The notes beneath the pieces were generated by a model. It was not told where the DNA came from. It ran no database searches and saw nothing but the letters and a program-made list of their open reading frames with translations. Position numbers and translations under genes: made by a program. From assembly GCA_025331445.1 (NCBI GenBank), contig JAIWNE010000048.1, positions 1 to 64,000 of the forward strand: a stretch of DNA of 64,000 nucleotides, given 5' to 3'. The DNA comes from Blakeslea trispora. Lineage: Eukaryota; Mucoromycota; Mucoromycetes; Mucorales; Choanephoraceae. Positions within the stretch are counted from its first letter, which is position 1, and the number at the start of each line of letters is the position of its first letter. Shown in pieces: positions 34,180 to 44,959 of this stretch.

Positions 34180-34745
34180 TTGTAACAAACAATACTTTCT
34201 TTAGCATTGATGGCATCAAACACGAGCTGGAGAAAATAAAAGTTACAGTCTGTAGAAAGACTGTCGTCAGCTATTTTCGTCAGCTATTTTCGTCAGCTAT
34301 TTTCGTCAGCTATTTTCGTCAGCTAGGCTTCAAATCTTACTGCGCATCTCACAAACCTGCCTTGAAAAAGAAGCACAAGGAGTTTAGACTCGAATGGGCC
34401 AAGGAACATGTCGATTGGACAACAGAGCTTCAACCCTGGTACTTGGAAACCCCAAGCATAGAAGGACGGACGCTTCTTGTTTCAAGAAGATGGGGCTACG
34501 TGTCATACAGGAGCTTCTGCGTGTCTTTGGAAGAGCCGTCATTTGATGAAGAGGCTTGAGTACTGGCCTGCCCAAAGTTCAGACTTGAACCCCACTGAGT
34601 ATCTGTGGTGGGCTCTTGATCAGCGCCTAGCAAGCACACGTAATGCTATCCACAACCCTGCTCAGCTGAAGGAATTGCTGCTGGAATAGTAAGATCGGCA
34701 GTGATCTACTTGTTCGCTTGGTGGGCAGCATGAAGGACCTTTGTT
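34180..34745 (+). pseudogene. Tc1-like transposase remnant
   Basis: Pieces of the protein survive in different frames: KPALKKKHKEFRLEWAKEH near 34350, QEDGATCHTGA with the second Asp near 34480, and SSDLNPTEYLWWALDQRL with the Glu near 34590. The frame is broken by indels and by a 13-bp tandem expansion upstream. Not functional. Confidence 0.85.
34265..34325 (+). repeat. 13-bp tandem repeat, four copies plus partial
   Basis: CGTCAGCTATTTT is repeated exactly at 34265, 34278, 34291 and 34304, followed by a 9-base partial copy. It lies inside the decayed Tc1 transposase. Confidence 0.95.
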
Positions 34746-34922
34746 AAGTCGTTATAGATGATAAAGTTAGTATAACAAAGCATTAGCCTCTTTTTTTTAT
34801 GACAAAAAGATAGAGCTCAATTGGACATCGTCTTGAATCACTAACGTGTCTTTTAGTTTATGCATCTCTAGCGCTGAGTTTCGATTTCAAGACCCGATCG
34901 AACCTCAGTTTTCAGCGACTGT

Positions 34923-35721
34923 ATTTGAATTTGTTCAAATGTGGATATTTACCACTGACAGATCAAACAGAAGGAGATATGCTACACCGTATATGGTTCT
35001 TCGTCGATACAGCATTTGATACTTCTCATATCTCATGTAGAGGGTTAGTATAGCTATAACACAAAGGATGATTGTTTATTAATTGATGTTTTAGAGGTGA
35101 AAAATCCTCGAAGGCATCTTCTGCAAATCTAAATAGCCAAAGAGTCTTAGCTGGTGAATCCCCCATGCAGAGAAAAATTATGGGTCGAAAATTCGACATG
35201 GTTTATTTTACTCAGAATTCTGAGTATGGTTCTTGTGAGTGCGGTCGATCTGAGGAGCAGACCAAAGAGCTCTATGATGGCGGCTTTAAAATGGCTAAAG
35301 TCTCAAAGGACATGCTTGTGGACTTGTGCCACAAGGCACCAAGCTCTATTCGAGATTTCTCTGTTGTTGGCTTCTGCTAAATGCACTGGCTGAATGGTAT
35401 CTTTTTTATTATATAGGAGCCAAGTTTACCTTAATGATTTACGACTTGCCAGCAGGGTATGTTTGTCGGGCAAATAGTTTAAGCCCAATGTATTTGCCTG
35501 AAGCTGCTGAAGACATCAGCATAAAATTAATTGATATGCTAAACGCAACCTTCCGAGCAAGACTTGTGATGGAAGAAAACAATTTGCTCGTGCGACGTTC
35601 AAGAAGTCGCTTTGACATTGCTGGCCTTGAAGAAGAAGAAGTTGTGATTCCTTCTTTCAAATGCGTAGAAAATCACTGCAAAAGAAGAAGATCAGAAGCC
35701 AACGCTTCTGAGCGTGAATAG
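34923..35721 (+). pseudogene. Second nuclease-like protein, C-terminal part
   Basis: Two exons join in frame (34923-35043, 35095 on) and read LPLTDQTEGDMLHRIWFFVD, RKIMGRKFDMVYF, EYGSCECGRSEEQTKELYDG and KMAKVSKDMLVDLC, followed by a stop at about 35378. The end of the family (AKFTLMIYDLPAGYVCRA...) resumes at 35418. The GRKFD (Asp) and SCECG (Glu) pattern resembles the D...E arrangement of PD-(D/E)XK-like proteins and is comparable to, but different from, the 28885 gene. The N-terminal half is missing; a Tc1 element sits exactly at its 5' edge. Confidence 0.6.
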
Positions 35722-35731
35722 CTTTTCTTTC

Positions 35732-35790
35732 ATTTATTTCTTTATTTCTTTATTTCTTTATTTCTTTATTTCTTTATTTCTTTATTTATT
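35732..35790 (+). repeat. (TTTCTTTA)n microsatellite
   Basis: About seven copies of an 8-bp TTTCTTTA-type unit just downstream of the nuclease-like pseudogene. Confidence 0.9.
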
Positions 35791-36413
35791 AAATCATCTT
35801 TGTTACCATGCACATATCATATGGTTCAGTTCTATCATGAACAAATGCATCAGCGCTATTGCTTTCAATGTCTGGATTTGACCTTTGATTTTCAGGGAGA
35901 TACCAAAAACTTCAAAATTTAAAGCGTTGATATTAGCGCTGATGTGATTGACTTTAGTGTCAATCACTATTTTTTTTTCTCAATAGATCTATGTGTTAAG
36001 CCAGCCATGAATCGTAATGGCTCTTGTGCTTGTAGCTACATCAAATAACTATACCAGTATTGATGTTAAGGTGCAACTGATGTTCTGTCAACAAAAGGCC
36101 TGCAAGTTAAGGTCTGTAGCAACTTTGATGCATAAACCTAAATGCTACCACGTACATATAAACAATAGTAACGTAGCCAGTATCAAAAAGAGACAACTAT
36201 CTCTTTGCTTCTCTAATCCAGCCGCCTCCTAGTCTCTAGAAATGAAAGGAGCTTGACAACTTCAAATACAAAGATGAGCATGTTACAAATAACAGCAATA
36301 CAAAGCAAAACAAAAAGCTCTAAACGAAGCCAGCAAAACAAGCAGATCAGCTGGTTTAATGTAAATAACAATGTCCTCCATATTTTTCTAATACTAGTCA
36401 TAAACAATCCATC
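35791..36413. other. No clear gene; possible upstream exon of the Gcr1_C remnant
   Basis: A frame at 36253-36362 (KSSKRSQQNKQISWFN) ends at a GTAAAT donor and could be the exon spliced to 39172 before the intervening transposon inserted into the intron. This is a guess with no domain support. Confidence 0.25.
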
Positions 36414-36415
36414 TA

Positions 36416-39152
36416 ACGTGCCTCTGAACTTAAAACTACAAAAATATTGTTAATATTCAAAAATCTTCACATAAAAACTTTCATATAAAAAATAAAAAAC
36501 TGAGTGTATAACTCTGTTGAGAAAACGTTTTTGAACACGATGATCCACTCAGTTTCTGGAATTTCATATAAAAGTTTTCATGTAAAGGTTTTTGAAAGTT
36601 GATCGGTTTTTCAAAATTTAAGCTGGGGAGATATAGAGGGGACCAAGGAAATGAAACAGGTCAATGTACTGCTAAAGATTTGAAAGACCGTTATGTATAT
36701 TTGTGTAATAAATGGAAGCCAATAAAAACTGTGTATAGCAATTTTTGTGTTCCCTTCAGATTATGGTGATTATTTTTAGGAACTGACATCCATATAGCAA
36801 AAGTTTTCCTTTATCCAACTTATTATTAAATATGCCCTTCCCAAGCAAAAGAAAAGCAAGGTTCAACGCCCAGAAAAAGGACGCTAAAGGAAAATTCTTG
36901 AAAGAGAATGTTCCTGAAGTTATTTCTGAAGAAGTAATTGAAATAAATGAAGATTGGGAAACTTTGGGTGGTGAAATGAATATGTCAGCCCTTTCCCGCC
37001 TTACAGATAGTGTATCCTCTGGTGAGAAGAGAAAGATCCACTACACTAAGGACTCTAGAACCACAAAGTGGAGAAGAAAAGTGGAGTCCAGCAAGGTAGA
37101 CCCCAAATCTACCTTGTTCAACTTTGGTATCACTGTTGTCAACAGTGATACCCAGGAACAAAATGAAGACGATGAGCAGGATGCTGAAGATAGGCTGACC
37201 CATCCTAAGAGGGAATTGATCAAGATCAGCAATTGCATTGAATTGTTGCGTGAGCAGGTGAAGCCTGAAATGAACCAGAGAATGGAAGGTAGCTCAGTAG
37301 GTTCATACAACCAATGCCGCTTGTACTCTGTTCTCATGTACTTTGAACTTGGTTTGGAAGGAATGAAGATGGGCAAGGCATCCCAGAGAGTATCTAAACT
37401 TTTCTGGCCAAGTTACTCTAAGGATGCCCGCTCAAGAAGCATCATGAGTTGGGTAAAGGAATACCTTGAGCACAATAATCTCTCCGATCATAGCCAAGGT
37501 GTTCACACCAAAAGGCAATCCTTCTTGAGTCACAACGACGTAAAGATGCAAGTCGTAGAGTATATGCAGAGAACAAAGCCTGCTGAAAGATTGCTTGTGG
37601 CCATCAAGGACTTCATTGAAACTAAAGTAATCCCTTCTTCTTTGGGTGTGCCTAGAACTGTTGCCATCTCTACCATCAGCAAGTACTTGCATGAATGGGG
37701 CTACTCTTATGGCAACAAGAAAGGCCTCTTCTTTGACGGACATGAAAGAGAAGATGTGGTGAAGTACGGAAAAGAATGGGCTCTACGAATGGTAGACTAC
37801 ATGCATAGATCCGAGTTTTACGAGGGAGATCAAGAAGAAAATGTTCCTGAACCAGTTCTTTTGGAGGGTGAAGAGAAGGTTGTATTCGTCACTCATGACG
37901 AATCAACCTTTTACGCCAACGATGGTAAAAATGACATTTGGAGTTTGGAAGGTGAATCTTTCATCCGCAAAAAGGGGCCTGGATCCTCCATTATGGTAAG
38001 TGAATTCCAGTGCCCCTGTCATGGGACGATGAAGTTGGGTGGATGGACCTCCCGTAAGCTTTTCAAAGCTGGAGAGAGTAGAGACGGTTGGTGGACTCAT
38101 AAAGACATGGTCTCTCAGCTGGACTATGTCATTGGGCTGTTCGAAAACTTACATCCTAACTGCCGAGCTGTATTCCTGTTTGACAACAGTTCAAACCATG
38201 GTGCTTACAGTGATGACGCATTGGTTGTAAGTCGTATGACTCTCAACGAGAAACCATGGTCTCTGACTGATAAATATCAGTTCAGAGACACAACCGTCAA
38301 ACTCTCGACCGGTGAGCTTCTTCATCAGTCATTTTTTTATGAGAAAGAAATCTCTTCTCATGACTCAAAAGGTAGACCCAAAAACAAACGAGTCAGATAT
38401 TTTAAAGGTAAATAGCACATGTATTTCCGAAGCAAACTCTTCTAACATCTTTACAATAACAGGAATCAAACGAATTCTTGAAGAACGTGGCCAATGGCTT
38501 GGTGACCTTGAAGGCAAGGTATGGAAACTTCGTTGTGGTGCTGCTGAGCCAGGTTTGAAGTCTATGTGCTGCGCTTCCCATTTCCTGGGAAGTAGAGTGG
38601 ATTTTGCAGCTCAAAAGACTGCTTTACAAGAAGCAGTAGAAAATGCTGGTCACATTTTCGAACTTTATCCAAAATATTACTGCGAATGCAATTGGAGACG
38701 CATTAAGAATTGGCCAAGAGAGAGGCTAGATTGAGATGTGATGACACATTCAAGTCTCTCGAAAAGAACATCCCCATGTTTTTGGACAATGCAGGAGATG
38801 TCAAGAAAATACGAAGATTTTTTCAACGTTGCATGAACTATATCGAAGCATATAGTAAGCACGACGATGGCAGAGAAATAGCAAAGGAGTTGAAGAAATT
38901 TGTAGAAAAAAAGTATTTGTCCCATAGAAAAGTGAGAGCTCCTCAAGACATTTAAAAGTTAAAAAAGAAAAAAATAAAACACTTGATGAAGGATTGCTCT
39001 CAATTGTGATTTAATTATGCTGTTCAAAGAAAAGAAATCCCCAAAAAGATTGACAGGTCGTATGATCGATCCATACCAAAAGCAAAAAAAAAATGAGTCC
39101 TCAAAAAATGAAACAATTTCTTGTTTTTGTGGTTTTAAGTTCAGAGGCACGT
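36416..39152 (+). mobile_element. TA-targeting DDE transposon (IS630/Tc1-mariner-like), non-Tc1 type
   Basis: 2737 bp flanked by TA at 36414-36415 and 39153-39154. Terminal inverted repeats of about 30 bp begin ACGTGCCTCTGAACTTAAAAC and match with two differences. They enclose a single two-exon transposase gene carrying one frameshift. The element is inserted in what looks like the intron of the Gcr1_C-domain remnant. Confidence 0.88.
36832..38955 (+). pseudogene. DDE transposase of the HDEST...FDNSSNH type, frameshifted
   Basis: Exon 1 (36832-38407) and exon 2 (from 38463) join in frame. Motifs: VFVTHDESTFYANDGKND (first Asp) and AVFLFDNSSNHGAYSDDAL (second Asp), then KGIKRILEERGQW, ELYPKYYCECN. 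This is the pattern of a fungal DDE endonuclease family found in basidiomycetes and Mucoromycota and, with its TA target, fits the Tc1/mariner-IS630 superfamily. After CECNWRRIKNW the frame is lost. The next frame resumes as AKREARLRCDDTFKSLEKNI and runs to 38955. A one-base loss near 38715 explains this. The Glu expected shortly after the CExN motif is not visible, so the break coincides with the third catalytic residue. Apart from that the gene is long and open. Confidence 0.82.
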
Positions 39153-39171
39153 TATGTCTTTATTTTATTAG

Positions 39172-39830
39172 GATTCTGTTATCCTGAAGCAAAAATACCC
39201 TAGCCATTACCTTTGGTCCTGCGAGATTTTCTCGTCTGATTTGTACAAGGATTTCGAGAATCAGGTTCTTGCTTCTGTTGCCGAGAACGAACAGGCCTTC
39301 ACAGCAAGCCAGATGGTCCAAGCTGCTATGCCAGATCTTGTGTCATCAATCGCAAGTGGGTTTGATACTTTATCAGCAAAACTGCAAGTGATGCAATCTG
39401 CTCAGGATGAATACAGCTTGCGCATTAACCAACAACTTGCTGATTTCTTTGCTTTTGGACATGCTCACTTCAATGGCAACAACACCTTCTTTCCTTCGTC
39501 CTCCTCTTCCTCCTGTGCTTCTCCTTTCTGTCCTGCCTTGCCTCCTACATCTTCCACCACTACAAATGTTAATGAAGAGTCAGCAAACAGCGTAGCAAGC
39601 TATTGTATAAACAGAAACATTGTTATTATCGTTGATGTTTGGAGAGAATACACTTCTGGTATCTTTGGCGGTCCTTCCGTAAAACAACTAGAAAAACAAC
39701 AGGGCACTGCCTGGAGAAGAGATAGAAAAGAGTCACGCTTCTTCAGTAGGAGAAAAGAAATCTACAACTTGGTGGAAAAAAAAGCAAACGTCTTGTGAAG
39801 AAGCAGCAAGAAGGCTTGAAGAAACCCGCG
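39172..39830 (+). pseudogene. Gcr1_C-domain protein fragment (Crypton-like)
   Basis: Begins at an acceptor with DSVILKQKYPSHYLW and ends with a Gcr1_C-type DNA-binding domain: DVWREYTSGIFGGPSVKQLE, WRRDRKESRFFSRRKEIYN. In fungi this domain ends transcription factors related to Gcr1 and also the tyrosine-recombinase proteins of Crypton elements. The last part shifts frame in an A-run near 39778, after which EEAARRLEETR continues. The upstream part is separated by the 36416-39152 transposon, and no recombinase domain is visible in the window. Confidence 0.6.
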
Positions 39831-40650
39831 TAAGTCTAAAGCTTACTTTAGATAAATTTAGAGCTATTTATAGAGAACAATAAAATAAACTACACTATAA
39901 TAACACTCATCTTTATAAATTGCATTGCTGTGTATATCTTGTATTTTCCTATTAGTAGTTGTCAATATATTTTATGCAAAAAAAGCATAAGCTCCAGTTA
40001 TTGAGCACTTTCGAGAGTTGACATTGCTGAAGTGATTGGCTTTAGACACATTCCTTGTTAAGATCTTACTAAAATACTGACTGCTTCTTCTCTCTGGAGC
40101 TCTCTAAAGCTACGTAGTGATTCAGGCGTGTATTTTATTGTATGTTAATTACAAAAACGTTATGAAATATGTAAAATAAATGCATGAATTAGGCTTTCTG
40201 AGACTCAGAAACACTGCGGATTTTTAATTTTTTCCCAAAAAGTATTTCCCTTTCAGACCCACTCCGCCTTAAAATCAATGAGACTCGAGACTAAGTCACG
40301 GCTTTTTTTTTTTGAAAAATACCCTCTGTGGTATTTCCCTAAGCATCCTATAGCCAAGTCGAATTAGATTACACCTATAATACTAAAACCTTCTAATACA
40401 ATGTTAACATCATATTAGAAGGTAGAAATCATATAAATGGTTCTACGTATTTTATTGGTACTGAATTTAAATTACAAGAGATTGATTTTTATTATAAGCC
40501 AATTTACTTTTGGCTTACGTGTCTTTCCTTTCTTTCAATAAAGAATGAAAAGAGACTCATTTCGCTTAGCCGACTCATTTTTACAACTTACTGATTCATA
40601 CGTTAAATATCACACCCTCTCAGCACTTTATTTATCTTCTAACTTTAACA
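39831..40650. other. Spacer with hairpin, upstream of the 40651 gene
   Basis: No gene is supported. An 11-bp perfect inverted repeat (ACCTTCTAATA, 14-bp loop, TATTAGAAGGT) lies at 40388-40423. Two similar GTATTTCCCT-containing stretches near 40240 and 40334 may be ends of an old element. Confidence 0.4.
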
Positions 40651-41225
40651 ATGTCCAACAGCAAAAACAAGCTTTTAAGTTGTCGTAAATTCCTTATTGA
40701 AAACCACAAGAACTTCAACTTAGTTGAGTTCTATGTTTATTACAACTTCTCTACGAGAGATAGCGCAGAACAAGCGTTTAAAAAGGCGTTGCAAAGCATT
40801 GAGCGAAAAGCCAAGAAAGACCGTAATCTAAACGCGTTGCTTCACTATTACAGGAAAGAAGATTTTAAGGTTTCTATTGCATTTTCTTTTGTATCTTTTG
40901 AAGAAAGAGAGAGCTTATCATCTGCATTTTTTTTATAGGCGTTGAGTGAGCCTCCCATTGAGGTTTTTTGGGCGAAAAAAGCTGCTTAGTATAAGGCGCT
41001 TCAATCTGCATATGTAAACAGCCAACTTCAATCCAGCGTTAGCATCGAGGTTGGCGAGTCAGTAATGGATAACCTGAACATCAAAAGAAAGCCTACTGTA
41101 ACGTTGGAGAGCTGTAGGAAGAAAACAAAAACAGAAAACAACGATGACAAACAAGAGAAAAAGAAATTTTTTAAAAAAAAGGAAAGTAAAGGTGGCATAA
41201 TTTATTCATATCATATTTTTTTTTG
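40651..41225 (+). pseudogene. Unrecognised transposon-associated protein, premature stop
   Basis: Exon 1 (40651-40869) encodes MSNSKNKLLSCRKFLIEN, NFNLVEFYVYYNFSTRDSAE and a Lys-rich helical region. A GT-AG intron leads to exon 2 at 40939, which reads ALSEPPIEVFWAKKAA and then TAG at 40987-40989. The same frame continues open beyond the stop for at least 65 codons (YKALQSAYVNSQLQ). One nonsense change therefore explains the break. The 3' end runs into the convergent OTU ORF, so the gene is also likely truncated. Family not recognised. Confidence 0.5.
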
Positions 41226-41226
41226 G

Positions 41227-41802
41227 TTAATAAATGAGCGAAAAGTCTTCTAAAGAGTGTCTTTTGCAGTTGAAGGAGTGTCCTGGGTAAGTTCTTGGCC
41301 ATCTTGGCTTTGAATTGGGCTTGAGCTCTACAATGTAAAAATGACTATTGTAGAGTTGCAAAGGAATTGGGCGAACAGGGAAGGGAGAGGAAAAGTAAGG
41401 AGCCAATGTGGTACTTTGATTATCGGGCGTATAACAAGCAATAGCTCTGCTAAAGGTATCCGCTGCTAATTGGACCATTTCGGGAAATTGGAACCAATTA
41501 TCAGTGATACCTGCTGAAGCGTCGTTGCTAAGCTTGCTTTGGATACTTTCAAATGTACCAGAGTGAACTTCAGAAGCGGAGGGAGAGCTACCAAAAACTT
41601 GGCGGTAGAACTGCTCATTCTTTCTCAAACACAAGAGCATCTCATGCTTGACCTTGCCAAAACTGGCTTCATCATCGAAAATGGCATGAGCAATTGCTCT
41701 ATAACCACAATTACCATCAGGCGAAGGATTGAAGTGGCCTGTCACTTGCTTGGCACTCAATCCTTTAGGGATTGGAATGGCTAGGCGGACTACTTCAACC
41801 AT
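41227..41802 (-). CDS. OTU-like cysteine protease domain ORF, overlapping the MULE transposase
   Basis: 191 codons from an ATG that overlaps the last 13 bases of the transposase ORF in another frame. OTU hallmarks: SPDGNCGYRAIAHAIF with Asp29 and nucleophile Cys32, and NSHFYIVELKP with the catalytic His154. OTU proteases cleave ubiquitin chains, and OTU domains fused to MULE transposases are known in eukaryotes. Here the domain is separated from the transposase by a one-base frame difference. It may be a fusion broken by an indel, a frameshift product, or a reinitiated downstream cistron. Confidence 0.8.
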   Translation of the reverse strand: MVEVVRLAIPIPKGLSAKQVTGHFNPSPDGNCGYRAIAHAIFDDEASFGKVKHEMLLCLRKNEQFYRQVFGSSPSASEVHSGTFESIQSKLSNDASAGITDNWFQFPEMVQLAADTFSRAIACYTPDNQSTTLAPYFSSPFPVRPIPLQLYNSHFYIVELKPNSKPRWPRTYPGHSFNCKRHSLEDFSLIY

Positions 41803-44721
41803 TTAGTGTCTATGTTAATTTCAGTTTTTGGTATCAATACCTTGGGCAACTTCTTTTTGACTTGCTTTTTTTTGTTTGGCAAGTTGAGCGATTTTGTCCA
41901 TCTCTCTCTCCAAAGCAATTTTTTCTCGGGTAGTGTTTTAGGACGACCTTTGATGTCATATACTATTGGAGGAGGAAGGATGCGCTCAACTTGCTTGTCA
42001 TCAGAATACTTGCTTATGATTGCTCTAAGCTCATCCTCTAAGCTGATTCTTTCTCCTTGAGTTTTTAAGTCTGCATTGATATATTGCAGCTTCTGCAACT
42101 GAACCTCTACAGGCTTTCTGACTTCATGCTCTTCAGGATTATGCTCCTTGCTGGCATTTGTCATTTCAGCAATAGTAGCAACTTTAAAACACGGATGTTA
42201 GACATTTGTTTGATACTCTATACTCTAATCTACTAACCTCTGCCATTCTGATACATAATGTGCCATCTTCTGTGGACGGCAGCTAATGGAATAGGACCAT
42301 TATATCTTGCAATTCGATGTCTGCAAGGAAGACGGTATGCTCTACGCAATTCGCAAAGGCATTTACCCGTAGTAGATTCCACATGAGAGACATGATCAGG
42401 ATTAGCTTTGTTGTCCATCAAGTTGATGTATTCGAAACGGATACGATCAAAGGCAAAGCTGGTGATCCTGCCTGTCAGTTGGCTCCTCTTGTCATCAATT
42501 TCATGGCCAGTCTTATCCTTCAATATCGTTTCAAACAAAGACTCACGTACTGTTTGTCTGTTTCTGTAGCTTTCCTGTATCCGAAAATAAAGCGAATTAA
42601 CCAAACTTGATCCAGACACAATTGTAACAATTAACTCACTCTTCCTTCAACCCATTCGCGAATTTTTTTGGTCACCAAGCCAAGCAAACCAGAAGATGTC
42701 TTGTTGTGGCGTTCAATGCCACTGTGAGTACTTTCGACTCTGTTGGACGTGCGATTGCCCATGTGCACATAGGTGTTGACATAATAGCCAACCCAATGGC
42801 GACGAAAGGCCATCATGCTATACAAGTTTGAACGTTAGAAAAATTCATGCTAAATGCTCTAAAACTTATTTTCAATCACATTACCTGTCAAGATACGTTT
42901 TCATTTCTTTGCCTTTATCAACGCAAAGATTATCTTGAGAGACAAACGCATCGTACTCATTCTTGAAGCCTATCAATGCTTCCTTGGTGTTGGATTGAAA
43001 AGCTATCTTGTGAACAATAGCTTTGAATCGCTTTTCCAGCAAAGGGCGGCTATCTTTGTCTACAAAGAAGAGGAATGCAAAAATAAGTTGCCTTTACTCA
43101 TAAGAAAGTTCAATATCAAATTACCAAGCTGGAATTTCTTGCTCATGCTTTTGATGAGTCTTTTCATAAAGTTGTGCACAATGTGCACATAACACAAAAT
43201 GTGTCTTGACTCAGGAAACACAACCTTAATAGCATTCATCAAGGCTTGATCCTTATCAGTGACAAAATTGTCAGGAAGAAGACTGGGATCAGTTCCACTG
43301 GGCCAAGCAATGCTTCTCAGTTGCTTCATGGCCCACTCATAAGACTCGGTAGTCTCCTTTCTCATCCAACATCCAGCAACATGGATGGTTGCAAGTTGGC
43401 TTCGGCGATACTCCGAAGCTACTGTGCCTGCAACAACAATGTTAAGCAACACCATGCGATGGCTGTTGGTCTTGTATGTTGCATCAATGATGACACTTTC
43501 AGGGAGTCGTCTGAGCTCATCCCTTCCATGCTCATGCATGAAGAAGACAGCATTCACCTTATCATCACTGTCTAATCTGGTACGTACTTGATGCCCAGTT
43601 TGCTCCAAATCTGAGATGAACTCAGGCATACCAGAAAACTGGTCATTGCAGAAGCGTTGCTGAATGTTATGCAAATCGCTTAATGTGATGCCATTATCAA
43701 CTTGCTTTTCTACCAACAACTAGTAAGATGTACGTATATTAGTATTGTCAAATGAAAGAATAAAATGGAATTCTGTCGAATTCAAAAGTAAAAGGATTTG
43801 GTCTGAAGCAGCAAAAATGATACAAGACGAGAAAAGGATATGAAATCAAATCACTCATTCTTTATTTCCTCTCTTTATTTTGTGTTAAAAGACATTCCAT
43901 CAACTAATATTCATCTCTCAAAAGCAACACCGTCGAAATGAACATAGCTGTATAAAAAATATATAGCATAAAGAAGCTCATCTTACCTTCAAAACACTTC
44001 TAGAAGTTTCTCCCTTCTTCATCATGCTACAAGCCGCTTCGAAATCTTCGGGGAGAAGCTTCCTGAAGACCGAATAGGTTGACAAGTCACTGCTAAGAGC
44101 ATGGTTATGCTCAAGAGTGACTTGGCGAACCTTCCAGTGCCTCTCAGTATCGCGTCCTACAGACGCATAGATGCGCAAAGGGCATCGCTTTCTGCCAGAT
44201 TGATAGTGTCGTCCACTCTTGTTCGTATCTATGAAAAAGGAGTCCAGTCAATCGCTTGATTCAGCTAATCCATTTCGTTTATAATTCTCTATGCAGCACA
44301 TACCCTCGGAGCTTTCTTCTCGCTCAGCGTCGGCTTCAACTTTCTTGGCCTTTCTATAAGCACCGCCATGTCTACATTGCAAAACAATGTAGCTGTTCTT
44401 GCTACTTCTAGCAGTGGTGATTGGACAATTGAACTCTTTTCCCAAAGCTTGTGCTTTATCACGAAGCTCGTCTAAGCTTCTAAACTTGGCACCTACAAAG
44501 AAGATTTTTCCAAGTTCTTCCTTCATATTGTTGGAGGATTCGGCAATGACGGTTGATACAACTTCGTGTTCGCTTTCCTCTCTAGTTTCGTCAAAAACAA
44601 GCGATTCAGCATCACTGAAATCATTCCAGTCGCAAGTGACAGTGGCACTAGTCGTCATTCGTCTCATTTGAGAATCGGTAACGGTAAGTTGAGAGTTGTC
44701 TAAAGATACTTGAGAGTTCAT
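41790..44721 (-). CDS. Intact MULE-type transposase with FAR1-like and SWIM zinc domains
   Basis: Seven exons (44721-44304, 44228-43987, 43719-43125, 43059-42885, 42817-42640, 42574-42238, 42181-41790) close in frame to 778 aa with no internal stop. The N-terminus is FAR1/WRKY-GCM1-like (CRHGGAYRK...KRCPLRIYAS...LEHNHAL). The MULE catalytic core shows Asp near 299 (SVIIDATYKTNSHR), Asp near 375 (NFVTDKDQAL), C-x-x-H (CYVHIVHN) and Glu near 505 (SNRVESTHSG). A SWIM finger follows at 608-622 (CLCELRRAYRLPCRH). The second intron is long (267 bp). It reads inward from the right 22-bp array and is probably the transposase that recognises those ends. Confidence 0.88.
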
Positions 44722-44814
44722 AATGGAAAAATAACAGAAAGAAAAAAAGGTTTAATTTGAAAAAGCAAAAAAAAAAACCTTCAGGCACCAAACTGCTCGC
44801 ATATTATTAGCTGT

Positions 44815-44838
44815 TCAAATGCCTACGTAGGCATTTGA
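44815..44838. repeat. 24-bp perfect palindrome
   Basis: TCAAATGCCTAC is followed immediately by its reverse complement, without a spacer. It lies between the MULE transposase ATG (94 bp away) and the right 22-bp array. Confidence 0.97.
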
Positions 44839-44893
44839 CAAAGCCTTGTTGCAAAACCTAGGTGCGCGGAACTTTAATCAAATATAATCGTTC

Positions 44894-44959
44894 AAATTTT
44901 TTGTCCGCGTAATCTGAATTTTTTATAAGCGCAATCTAAAAAAATTTCAAGTGCAATCT
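44894..44959 (-). repeat. Right 22-bp tandem array (three units)
   Basis: Read on the minus strand, units begin at 44959 (AGATTGCAC), 44937 (AGATTGCGC) and 44915 (AGATTACGC), exactly 22 bp apart. The innermost unit (AGATTACGCGGACAAAAAATT-type) is the one shared almost exactly with the first left unit. Outside it lies the terminus-like sequence that also occurs at 27733-27780. Confidence 0.85.

Larger units (their letters stand above)
33830..34921. mobile_element. Decayed Tc1/mariner-type element
   Basis: 1092 bp with TA at both flanks (33828-33829, 34922-34923). Imperfect terminal inverted repeats start CAGTCACTGG on the left and CAGTCGCTGA on the right (reversed). Both contain TTCGATCGGG followed by CTTGAA. 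The transposase inside is fragmented. The insertion interrupts the nuclease-like gene at 34923-35721. Confidence 0.8.
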
